Positions 31,017 through 40,293 of a DNA stretch of 50,000 nt are shown one piece after another (within the stretch, counting starts at the first letter, position 1; every line of letters starts with the position of its first letter). Source of the stretch: Paulinella micropora. Its lineage: Eukaryota; Cercozoa; Imbricatea; Euglyphida; Paulinellidae. The notes beneath the pieces were generated by a model. The model had not been told where the DNA came from. It ran no database searches and saw only the letters and a program-made list of their open reading frames with translations. A program made the position numbers and the translations under genes. The stretch covers positions 25,001 through 75,000 of the forward strand of contig WBZZ01001470.1 in NCBI GenBank assembly GCA_019918135.1, written 5' to 3'.

Positions 31017-34000
31017 ATGTCGCAATATAAATCATTACTTGGCTTGAATGAGTTGGCAGTTGATAGTCTAAACATACTTAACTTAGACTTAACAAACACC
31101 AACATAGTAGGTTTAAATACAGACAGAGTGCCAGAAGATGAAAACCCGTTGAACCTCTACTATACTGATTTACGATTTGACACAAGATTATCTACCAAAT
31201 CAACAACAGATGTCAAAGAAGGAAAAAATTTATACTACACAGAGCAACGAGTAAGGGATAATGACGAAGTCAAAGCCTCAACTCAACACAGAAGCAATAC
31301 AAGTAATCCGCACCAAACAAGTTTATATAATTTGATAGACACAAACATATCCGCTCCAACGGTCGGGCAATACTTAACATATAATGATGTAGATGGTAAA
31401 TGGAGAAATACAACAATAGGCACAATTGATACACTTTCAGATGTAGTCATTACAGCACCAGTGGCGATGAATAGTTATCTCACATATAACTCAATAAACT
31501 GGGTAAATAAAACCTTTCCGATAAATGTGGATGAATTCGGCAACATTAGTATGGGAGGTAATCTAAATATAACAGGTGTCAATTTACTAAATACCAAAGA
31601 TGTTGATACTTGGATATCAGAGCACGAAGACAATAATGATAAAGTGTCAGCGGATGGTTCAATTGATACACACAGCGACTGTACAATAACAACACCTACC
31701 AATAACCAACTGCTCATTTATAGCACAGGACAATGGAGAAACACAAACTCTCCTTTCGTAAGATTAGATGGTCTTGCCATGATGATAGCGGATTTAAATA
31801 TGGGAGGTTTTAACATAGCAAATGTCGGTAATGTTGATGGTGTTGATGTTTCGGCTCTTGATACTTCGGTTGTTAAACTAACAGGCGACCAAACAATAAC
31901 TGGGAATAAAACATTTACTACTTATGTGACTCAAATCCATTAAACACAGGCGAATTATTCTTCAATTACAACAATAATATGGGTTCTATTTATTCGTCGG
32001 AGGTAGGTGGAGCAACGGGCTATCCATTATCTTTTGTAGGCTCGTCCATACTTTTTGCTCCAACAACAGGGGGTGGAATGACATTGACAAATAATGTTTT
32101 AAATTTTAACAGCACGACAGCAATCAGCGGACTTCCAGCACCATTCTATGACAATGATGCTTCAACAAAAGCATATACCGATACAAAATTAGCAAAGGAC
32201 GGCACAACGGCTATGACGGGTAGTTTAAATATGGGAGGATTTTCAATAACAAATGTTGGTAATGTTGATGGTATTGATGTATCCACCCTTGATACCGCAG
32301 TCGTCAAACTAACAGGAGACCAAACCATAGCAGGAACCAAAACATTCAGCAACATAATAAATGCTAGTGCGGGGATTGATATGAAAAGCCAAAGCATAAC
32401 AAATGTGAATTTGGTTGATGGCGTGGATGTTTCAGCCCTTGATACTTCGGTGGTTAAACTAACAGGAGACCAAACCATAGCAGGGAATAAAAAATTTACA
32501 TCAACTTTGGAAGTAAGTGGTTCGTCCAATCCTACTACTTTTGACGGCATTGGCATAGCCTTTGACACAAAAATAGGAATGATTGCAGCACAAAAGACAG
32601 CAACAGCGACTTGGTATCCGATACAAATAACGGGGTCATATATTGATTTATATGCAGGTGATAATGTAATAGCGACAGCAACGGGCACGACACTATCTTT
32701 AAACAACAGAAAAATAACAAACTTAGCCACACCATCAGCAACAACGGACGGAGCAAACAAAATTTATGTGGATACATTAGACGGGCAAAATGTGAAACTA
32801 ACAGGAAACCAAACCATAGCAGGAATTAAGACATATAGCAGTGGTGTTGAAATAACGGGAAATTCAATCAATTCAACAACAAAGGGCACATTTATCGTTT
32901 TCAATTCTACAAGTAATATTGGGTCAATTGCTAGTTTGGATATGAAAACAGCAACATATTACAACTTTGAAATTTCTGCGAAAAAAATAAGTTTCATTAT
33001 TGACGGGACGATAGTCGGTTGGGTAAATGCTTCGGGGCTAGATTGTAATAGTAGCAAAATAGCCAACCTTGGAACTCCGACATTAGCAACGGACGGAGCG
33101 ACAAAAGGGTATGCGGACACATTGGACGGGCAAAATGTAAAACTATCAACAGAAACCATAACAGGAAGCAAAACATTTAATGGGGCTAGCACTGTGATAA
33201 AATATCTAACTTTAACGAACAATGCCGATTTTAATAATCAAACTATCACTAATGGCGGAAATATAACATATAATGGGGCGAGGATATTAAACCAAAATGG
33301 AGGAGATATATTCTTTTCACAGACATCAGGAGATTATCAGTATTTCTTATTTACTCTAAATACCGCTACAAGTGGAACCGCAAACCAACGAGGTTATGTA
33401 TTTACGAATGTAGCGTCTGATGTAAAAGGGGCGGGACTTTATATTTCAAAACTTTTGGATAATAAAAGTGCTTCGTCTGACATTGTCCGTTTTAACAATG
33501 CTGGCGGTATGCGGTTTTATGGAGCCTTAGATATGAACTCAAACAATATAACAAATGGCGGAACAATAACAGGAACGACAATTACTTCAACCGCGGGGAT
33601 ATCAACAACGACATTGGCAACAAGCGACAAAATAACAACAGCATCAGGCAAACCGATAATCATAGGCAGTACAACGAAAGGAGTAGGAGCAACTGGTGGC
33701 TTAGAGTTATATGGAACAGCGAGCGACCCCGCGGGACCACATATACAGGCAATAACAACAGCAGACATCCATCCAGTTTTTCAAATGTGGAATTATGCCC
33801 ATAATGATATTACGTTAGGTTTTGATGCTTATGTGTCGGGAGGGGCATGGAAATCATCTTCTGCGACATCTAACTTTTTAATACAAAAAAGCACTAATCT
33901 TATTTTCTATTACAAATCAGGAGCAACGGTGGGGAATACTGTATCGTTTAATGTCGCGATGGACATCAGTAGCACAACGGGCTTACTAACGGCTAGTGCT

Positions 34001-35014
34001 GGTATATCAACAACGACATTGGCAACGAGCGATAAAATAACAACAAGTAAAGATGTATCAAATGTAAGCCGTCCAATAATTATAGGCAATTCAACAAAAT
34101 CAGCAAATGGGGCGACAGGTGGATTAGAATTATACGGAACGGCTTCAAATATTGGAGGAGCACACTTGCAGGCAGTAATATCCACAGATGCTTATCCAAC
34201 ATTTCAATTATTGAATTGGGCACACGATAATGTCAATTTAAGTTTTGATGCTTATTTTGACGGCACGAACTGGAAATCATCTTCTGCGTCATCTAACTTT
34301 CTAATTCAAAAAGGTGTAAAACTCACTTTTTATTATAATTCAGGAACAGCGGTTGGAAACAATATATCTTACACTGAGGCGATGAACATTAATACATCAG
34401 GAGAGGTAGTCATCCCAAAAGCATCCAGCGGTAATTTATTAATACGAAAAAGACCCGCCGCTACTAACGACCCGCAACTATTTTTTAAATCGGGAGGATA
34501 TACGAATTATGGTGTAATTGTTTCTTCAACTGGTTTGCTTCATGCTTGGACTACTTCAAACTCTACTACTGGCGAGCCGTCTGGTAGTTATAATTATATT
34601 CCGCTAAATGGTGCTTGGACAAACTCCTCGGACAGGAGATTAAAAGCAGATATTAAAACATTAGACTGCGGTGATTGTTGCGATAAACTAATGAAAATAA
34701 ATTGTTGTTCATATTATTGGAAATCAGATGAGAAGAAAGAAAAAAAAGGCCACGGATTTATTGCGGACGAAGTCAAAAAAGTATTTCCTGAATTTGTATC
34801 TGAAAGTGGAATGAAAGCAGAGGATGGAGACGGCTACCTTGAAGGCATAACATATACAGATTTTATACCTGTATTGGTCAGTGCTTTTCAACATTTATCG
34901 GAGAAAGTGATTAATTTAGAGAAAGAAAATAAAACTTTACTTAATATACTACAAGACCAAGCGAACCAACTAGCCGAAATTAGAGCAGTCGTTTTTTCAA
35001 ATGTCCAGCAATAA
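31017..35014 (+). pseudogene. Phage-like tail fibre with S74 chaperone, frameshifted
   Basis: The first frame (31017..31943) has phage-fibre motifs: NLYYTDLRFD and NLYYTEQRVR, SNPHQTSLYNL, LTGDQTITGNKTF. The second (to 35014) repeats MGGF..NVGNVDGVDVSALD and LTGDQTIAGNKTF units several times and a longer GISTTTLATSDKITT...GGLELYGTAS unit twice. It ends in a Peptidase_S74 intramolecular chaperone domain with NSSDRRLKADIKTL, GHGFIADEVKKVFPE, YTDFIPVLVSAFQ and a terminal coiled coil. S and K of SDRRLK (residues 884 and 889 of the second frame) are the Ser-Lys dyad that cleaves before Asp in this family. Coding sequence continues upstream of the second frame's ATG, so one frameshift near 31940 splits a gene of about 1,330 codons. 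Likely role: trimeric host-attachment fibre. Confidence 0.85.
33590..34380 (+). repeat. Tandem duplication within the fibre gene
   Basis: Two copies of about 400 bases (about 33590..33990 and 33998..34380) encode the GISTTTLATSDKITT...GGLELYGTAS...SNFLIQK module. They share long identical runs such as ATATCAACAACGACATTGGC. Repeat expansion by duplication is common in fibre shafts and alters reach and receptor specificity. Confidence 0.75.
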
Positions 35015-35357
35015 TACAACTAGACTTCATAGGCCACCGCCAGTCATCGAAATAGACGGCGAACTAACTCCAGAAATAAAAAATCGTGTTTTAGACATTT
35101 CATTGAAGAATGAGGAAAAAAAAGTAGAGCACGAATTGGAAGATAACTGGAATTGTTGTTGTATAACAAACAGACCAACAGACAGCCGACTTATTAAATA
35201 CTTATTTCAAATGGGTGTCATTATCTCCATCATCACCCTTTGTATCGTAAGGCTATCTGAAAAGAACTTACCTTGTGAGGTTGCTAATACTTATGTCGGT
35301 ATTTTAACACTTTTGATTGGGATATGCCTTCCATCACCTTCTTCAAGTAAGAAGTGA
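35001..35357 (+). CDS. Small two-TM membrane protein
   Basis: 118 residues. The start overlaps the end of the fibre frame by 14 bases. A soluble N-terminus with IEIDGELTPEIKNRVLD and a CCC cluster (NWNCCCITNRPTDSRLIKYL) is followed by two hydrophobic segments, QMGVIISIITLCIVRLS and YVGILTLLIGICLPSP, then a Lys tail. Short proteins with this two-helix, PSP-ending design recur in polinton-like viruses beside virion genes. A role in the virion membrane or host entry is possible but unproved. Confidence 0.65.
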   Translation: MSSNNTTRLHRPPPVIEIDGELTPEIKNRVLDISLKNEEKKVEHELEDNWNCCCITNRPTDSRLIKYLFQMGVIISIITLCIVRLSEKNLPCEVANTYVGILTLLIGICLPSPSSSKK

Positions 35358-35597
35358 GCATTCATATGTATGTGTCATATACCATCTATTATCGCCCGCA
35401 CACATTAAAGGCAAAGCCTCATCAAAACTACGACACATATTATTTCCGTTATTTATGAAAACACACTTAAACCCCGTATCTACCCCTTGCTTTATACAAT
35501 AAGCACAACTCTCATTTTTTTTATCGCTTATCCGTGAGTAAAAGTCGCAGGCAGTCCGACCTAACACAGACCAAACAAATAATAATATTAATAACAT
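35343..35597 (-). CDS. Small secreted Cys-rich protein (candidate)
   Basis: Minus strand, tail to tail with the TM gene (15-base overlap). From the ATG at 35597 the product begins with a signal peptide-like MLLILLFVWSVLGRTACD. About 65 residues follow with six cysteines (CDF, CAYC, KCVF, MCRS, MCAG, ECSLL), no low complexity, and a Trp/Tyr-rich end. A spaced even number of Cys after a signal peptide suggests a disulphide-rich exported or virion-surface protein. It is the only minus-strand gene inside the plus-strand virion block. No family recognised. Confidence 0.55.
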   Translation of the reverse strand: MLLILLFVWSVLGRTACDFYSRISDKKNESCAYCIKQGVDTGFKCVFINNGNNMCRSFDEALPLMCAGDNRWYMTHTYECSLLT

Positions 35598-35612
35598 TTG
35601 TATATTTTTGCT

Positions 35613-35635
35613 CAAAGATTTTTATAAAATCTTTG
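35613..35635 (+). promoter_or_regulatory. Palindromic promoter element, copy 1
   Basis: CAAAGATTTT-TAT-AAAATCTTTG, with perfect 10-base arms, lies 6 bases before the ATG at 35642. It is preceded by TTTTTGCT. A nearly identical arrangement precedes the gene at 36902. It may bind a dimeric factor for late transcription. Confidence 0.65.
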
Positions 35636-35641
35636 TATAGA

Positions 35642-36004
35642 ATGACGGAGCACAAATACCAAAAGATTATTTTTCTGAGCAATGATTTTGCTGGAGGAAG
35701 CAAAACATTTAATAAAAATATCCAAATGTCATTCACACCCACCAAAATGAATGTAAAATTTATCCACTATATGAACGACCAGACCGAAACCAAAACCAGA
35801 ATTCTTTACATGGATAGAATTGGAATTATTGGAACATTTGCGGATAGCACCACAGCAAACATTTCAAATCTCGGTTATAATTTGGGTGTTGTAGGATGGA
35901 CAGACGGCCAATATACATTTAAAGTCCTTGAAACTGACAGCGGAAATATTGACACAGGAAATTTAGCGGGAAGAATTGTTGTGTGCCTTGAGTTCTTGGG
36001 ATAA
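35642..36004 (+). CDS. Unknown 120-residue virion-block protein
   Basis: The start at 35642 is chosen because the palindromic element ends just before it and upstream codons overlap that element. The product, MTEHKYQKIIFLSNDFAGGS onward, is rich in beta-type residues (Thr, Ile, Val, Gly, Asn) with no hydrophobic helix and ends AGRIVVCLEFLG. It is followed 9 bases later by the packaging ATPase. A beta-sandwich structural protein is a reasonable guess from composition and position; no family was recognised. Confidence 0.6.
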   Translation: MTEHKYQKIIFLSNDFAGGSKTFNKNIQMSFTPTKMNVKFIHYMNDQTETKTRILYMDRIGIIGTFADSTTANISNLGYNLGVVGWTDGQYTFKVLETDSGNIDTGNLAGRIVVCLEFLG

Positions 36005-36013
36005 TTATATAGG

Positions 36014-36826
36014 ATGGAAAAAATCAATAGCATTAAGGTGAAGCCTGTGAAGCAGGATGGAAACGGAGATAAAAAAGCAAAAGGTTATAAATTATTCAAT
36101 GAGCCGTATGCTAACATATTTCTACTTGCTAGAAAGAAGAGCGGTAAGACGACAGCACTCTTTGAAATACTGAAACGGACAACAGACAGAAAAACCCGTA
36201 TTGTCATTATTGCTTCAACGATACACAAGGACTACATTTATAAAGCAATGGTAAAGCACTTTAAGAACAGAGGCAACCCGATGGCAATATATACCTTTCT
36301 TAAATCAGATGGTGTAAATGTCATTGATTATGAGTTAGACAAACTGAACAGACAGGACGAGCAACACGAAGGAGAAATCAAAGATGAAGAAGAAATAGAG
36401 AAGCCACAATTTCTTTATTTCGGAAAAGAAGAAAAAAAGAAAACTACAGAACCAAAAGAACGACCCAGCAAGTATATGTCGCCAGAGGTAGTTTTTGTTT
36501 TGGACGATTTAGGGAGTGGATTAAGAGACAAGTCCGTAAGTGATTTGCTAAAAAAGAACAGGCACTATAAATCAAAGGTGATTATGTCAAGTCAGTATTT
36601 GAATGACCTACGGCCAGAAGCAATTAAGCAGTTAGATTATCTATTAATCTTTCCGGGGCAATCACAGGACAAAATGGAACTAGTGTATAAACATTTAGAC
36701 TTATCTTTTGATTTTGATTATTTTCTTCAAAAGTATCACGAGGCTACAAAGGAGAGATTTAATTTTCTTTATGTTTCAAGTGTTGATGATGAGTTAAGAA
36801 AAAATTTTGCTTATCGCATGAAATAA
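36014..36826 (+). CDS. A32-type DNA-packaging ATPase
   Basis: 270 residues, the usual size for the FtsK/HerA-type packaging ATPase of polinton-like viruses. Walker A is AxxxxGKT (ARKKSGKT, residues 39-46) after the strand NIFLL. IVIIASTIHKDYIY follows. Walker B is VVFVLDDLG at about residues 160-168. A sensor-like segment SKVIMSSQYLNDLRPEAIKQ comes next, with a C-terminal YFLQKYHEAT. A Lys/Glu-rich insert (about residues 110-150) separates the Walker motifs. It pumps DNA into the preformed capsid using ATP. The frame is intact; the ATG at 36014 follows TTATATAGG. Confidence 0.92.
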   Translation: MEKINSIKVKPVKQDGNGDKKAKGYKLFNEPYANIFLLARKKSGKTTALFEILKRTTDRKTRIVIIASTIHKDYIYKAMVKHFKNRGNPMAIYTFLKSDGVNVIDYELDKLNRQDEQHEGEIKDEEEIEKPQFLYFGKEEKKKTTEPKERPSKYMSPEVVFVLDDLGSGLRDKSVSDLLKKNRHYKSKVIMSSQYLNDLRPEAIKQLDYLLIFPGQSQDKMELVYKHLDLSFDFDYFLQKYHEATKERFNFLYVSSVDDELRKNFAYRMK

Positions 36827-36857
36827 TTATTTTTGTAATTATTTTTTTATTTTTGCT

Positions 36858-36878
36858 GAAAGATTTTTAAAATCTTTC
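36858..36878 (+). promoter_or_regulatory. Palindromic promoter element, copy 2
   Basis: GAAAGATTTT-T-AAAATCTTTC, with perfect 10-base arms, 23 bases before the ATG at 36902. Like copy 1 it is preceded by TTTTTGCT and followed by a TAT-rich stretch (TATTATATATTC). The two copies share the sequence AAAGATTTTT...AAAATCTTT. Confidence 0.65.
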
Positions 36879-36901
36879 TATTATATATTCATCTATCTTT
36901 T

Positions 36902-37228
36902 ATGGTAGTTAAAACAACTCGTGTTGAAGTCATTCCAACAATCGGCAAACGAACTATTAACTCAAGCACAAACATGGCTGGAGGTAAAAAGAAGACTGGT
37001 CGCAAGAAGAAGCAAGGAGGCAATGGACAAGCAGGTGGTAAAATCAACTGGCAAAAAGTTGGCAAAACGGTCTTTGCCGTTGATAAATTTCTTCGCGGTA
37101 ATAAGTTAATCTCAAGGACTGCGGGAGCATTAAGTAGTGTCGGGGTGCCTTACGCAGGTAGTGTTGGTGCTGTAGCATCAAGACTGGGGTATGGTAAGCA
37201 GAGAGGACGCGGAGCACTCAAGTTTTAA
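36902..37228 (+). CDS. Small basic Gly-rich protein, possible virion core protein
   Basis: 108 residues; translation may also start at Met25 (MAGGKKKTGRKKKQGG). After the basic Gly/Lys stretch comes INWQKVGKTVFAVDKFLRG, then KLISRTAGALSSVGVPYAGS and a Gly/Arg end (YGKQRGRGALKF). The arrangement of basic start, amphipathic helix, Gly/Ala segment and GG-type end recurs in small structural proteins of polinton-like and algal viruses and recalls adenoviral core or membrane-active peptides. DNA-binding or capsid-associated function is inferred from composition and from its place between ATPase and protease. Confidence 0.6.
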   Translation: MVVKTTRVEVIPTIGKRTINSSTNMAGGKKKTGRKKKQGGNGQAGGKINWQKVGKTVFAVDKFLRGNKLISRTAGALSSVGVPYAGSVGAVASRLGYGKQRGRGALKF

Positions 37229-37279
37229 ATGATATTTGTTTAGAAATTATGCGGAAATATTTTTTGTTTAAAATATACG

Positions 37280-39372
37280 ATGGTTGCTAAAACCAAAAAA
37301 ACAAAGAAACAGAAATTAAGACCCCCGCGGGTTTATAGAAATAAAAGCGGGAAGCCGTATATTATCCAGAAGGGTAAAAAATATTATCTTAATTTCGGTA
37401 AAAAGACAAATGATATGAGCACACTTCAAATTGTTAAACTTTTTATGAAATACTTGAGCAGACCAAAAGCAAAGAAAAAAGAAAAGAAGGAGGATTTAAG
37501 GAAAGTCCAGAGTTTGTCGGAGATTGAACAAAATACTAGAACCACCATTAATGACCACTTAGACAAACTCAGAAAAGAGAAATACGATAAGATTGATGAG
37601 ATAGACCAAAAAGAGAAAAAAGCACAGGTGGATGCTGAAGAAGAAAAGAAGAGGCAGGAGCGTCGCGGAGACGCAGATGCTAAGGAAAGGCAGGATGAGT
37701 TAGCAAGGATACACCGCAATGAACTATCAGATATTAAGGAACGACAAGAACAAAAAGCCAGAGAACTAAGAAGAGAGCAAAAACTCATAGATGATGTAAA
37801 ATATGAAGAAGATAGAAAAAATAGAATACAAGCATTACCACCGCCACCACAATATCAATATATTATGCCACCACAGCAGGGACAACCACAAGCACCGCCA
37901 CAAGCACCGCCATTAGGAGCACCACCCCAAGCACCAGCCTTACCTAATTTAGGAGATGAAGCACCATTGAAAACGAAAGAGCAATATGAGGAAGAAAAAA
38001 AGCAAAAGCAGAAAGATATTGAAACACTGAAATTAGCAGGATATACAGATAAGTTCATAAAAAAGATGAGTCTTAAAGACTTACAAAAAGCCAGTCAAGA
38101 TATTCAGATGGCTATAGCCACAGCGACATTTTTAGAGGAACAGAAAAAGTTAGCAGAAGAATACAAAGAAAAACTTGAAAAGGAAAAAAAGAAAGCGGAA
38201 GAAAAGGGTAAGCATCTTGAAAATTTACAAATTAATCAATTTTTAATCTCTGGATTTTCAAAAACTTATCACCCAACCATTACCATAAAAGAGTTAGCAC
38301 AGGCTTTAAAAAAGAGACTAGATAATGACGGTCATAACAAATTAAATTACAAAGACACTTCAAAGTGGATTATTAACATGATTAAAAGGTTTAATATTGA
38401 TGTTGGAAGTGAGGTGGAAAACGTAAAAAGAAAAGTGGCGGATTATGCTAGATATGAAGAGTACATGGGTATTAATGAGCAAAAAGGTAGTGGAGCGAAG
38501 ACATTAGAAGAATTAATTGATAAGGTATTTTCAATAAAAATAATTAAAAAATATTTATCCCGCAAAGATTGGAAACACACAATGAATAAAAAGGACTTTG
38601 TAAATACTCTAACGAACAAAATGACAATAGCCCCAAATGTTGATAAACAAGTTTCAAATGATTTAAATGTTGATGAAGGGATGCCTCAGGAGGGGGTTCC
38701 ACCCCCTACCATACCCCCGAGCGTCGCGGAGACACAACTACCCCCGCCACCAGAGCCGGCAACAGATACGACTACATCGCCAGACCAAACATCACTAGAG
38801 GAGACAACCATACCACCGAGTGACGCGGAGACACCAGAGCCACAACAAGCAGAGCCAGAGCAACCACAGCAAGAGGTTGAGGGGCGGGGACTAATGACTT
38901 ATGAAATAGACGACATAATGAAAAAATATGGATGGTATCTCGGAGCGATAGCAAGTGATGAAATATACAAGTTGAAGCCCGGAAGCAGAAAGCGATACGG
39001 ATTTATTATGAATGTGGACAATCACAAACAAGCGGGGTCTCATTGGATTGCAATATGGGTAAGTCTGGATAAAGACAGGAGTGTTGAAGTGTATGACCCG
39101 CTAGCAGAATATCAACCGACGGAAGACTTTCAACAACAAATGAAAAGACTAATTGACAGAAGTAATCCTGATAGTTATTTGTTAATGAAAGTTAATCAAG
39201 TAAAAGAGCAGAGTGATACTTCGGACACGTGTGGATGGCACTCAATGCGGTTTCTTTAGAGCGAGCAAAAGGAGTGCGATTTAAATTTGCTAGTGGCTAT
39301 ACAGACTTAAAAGAAGACGAAGCGGAAAAATTAAAAGCACAGAATGGATACGGATTTAATACTTTCATCTAA
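37280..39372 (+). pseudogene. Adenain-like maturation protease with long N-terminal extension, frameshifted
   Basis: The ATG at 37280 follows AAAATATACG. Residues 1-60 are basic. Residues 60-340 are a charged coiled coil with a Pro/Gln/Ala insert (PPQQGQPQAPPQAPP). A helical region and a Pro/Thr-rich linker follow. The last 110 residues are a C5/Ulp1-type cysteine protease: GSHWIAIWVSLD (His), VEVYDPLAEY (Asp), VNQVKEQ (oxyanion Gln) and DTCGWHSMRF (nucleophile Cys). The frame hits TAG at 39257, six codons after the Cys. Another frame continues to TAA at 39372 (ERAKGVRFKFASGY...), so one frameshift near 39255 removes the last helix. The family cleaves capsid precursors during maturation. The long extension is unusual; many relatives have only the protease domain. 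Confidence 0.85.
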
Positions 39373-39394
39373 AAAATATTATTTGTTATATACG

Positions 39395-40207
39395 ATGGAG
39401 TACAAAGGAGGTCGTGCGACGGGTATTTACTATATCAACAGCAAAAACCGAATAACGGGGACAGACAGCGACTTTACACACGAAGTCAATATGAAGGGGC
39501 TAGACAATCCCACACATTGTAAAATTCTTCATATCTATGTTCCGAAGTCGTATTACTCTGTGGCTTGACCATATAATACTTTTACATTATCCGAAGACGG
39601 GTATGAGGCTTTAATTACAATACCTGAGGGCAACTACACAATGAACAACTTAAAAAATAAACTGGCCGAGGTACTGACGGCAGTCAGCCCAAATGACTAT
39701 ACTTATGTGGTATCTAGTAATAATACCAACACAGACCCCGAGGATGGTAAATTAACATTCAGTGTTTCAAATAACGGAGGTATTCAACCGCGGTTTATAT
39801 TTGATGCTGATACACGTATTCATGAGGTTATGGGTTTTGATAGAAATTCAACATATTTCTTTGCTAATGATTTTATGAAATCTCCAAATGTAATTATTTT
39901 AACTGGTGAAAAAACTTTGTATCTTCAATCGGATTTGGTGAATGAAGGTGATAATCATGTGCTACAAGAAATATACACAGCCAACGAAATTCCTTTCGGC
40001 TCTGTTATCTATGATGGAAGCGGGTCTGAGTATGGTAAAACATTGTCCGCTAATTCAAACAACGTATTCAGGTTTTATTTGACGGACGAAAACGACCAAG
40101 CGATTAATCTTAATGGTTTGGGTATCGTTATGACTTTATTGGTTTATCGTGAAACTAATTATTTTAGTTTATTTAATTCATTCTTCAATCTGTTGAAATC
40201 CAAGTGA
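39395..40207 (+). pseudogene. Penton / minor capsid protein, nonsense codon
   Basis: The start at 39395 (MEYKGGRATGIYYINSKNR) is chosen because TTATATACG precedes it exactly as AAATATACG precedes the protease start. The first 57 codons run to TGA at 39566..39568. The same frame continues to the TGA at 40205 with PYNTFTLSEDGYEALITIPE, GNYTMNNLKNKLAEVL and onward. The Ile-Thr-Ile-Pro-x-Gly-Asn-Tyr-Thr motif is typical of the single-jelly-roll penton proteins of this virus group. About 270 codons in total with one nonsense codon. The protein would fill the fivefold vertices of the capsid. Confidence 0.75.
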
Positions 40208-40293
40208 TTGATATTTATTTTAATTATTTATTTTTTTCTATAAATATATTTCGTGTATTAATCAACTTACACTACTTCAAAAACAAAACAAAA

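Noticed and set aside
32146..34185. Minus-strand frames opposite the fibre gene
   Set aside because: They lie antisense to the repetitive fibre modules, have no start context and show Val/Pro/Ser-rich mirror composition.
35534..35641. Earlier start for the gene at 35642
   Set aside because: The upstream codons read through the palindromic element and overlap the Cys-rich gene. The ATG at 35642 fits the promoter spacing.
27791..39568. Recoding of TGA as tryptophan in the element
   Set aside because: Trp is encoded by TGG in its genes, and TGA ends the penton, TM-protein and HIRAN frames, so the two internal TGA codons are better read as lesions.
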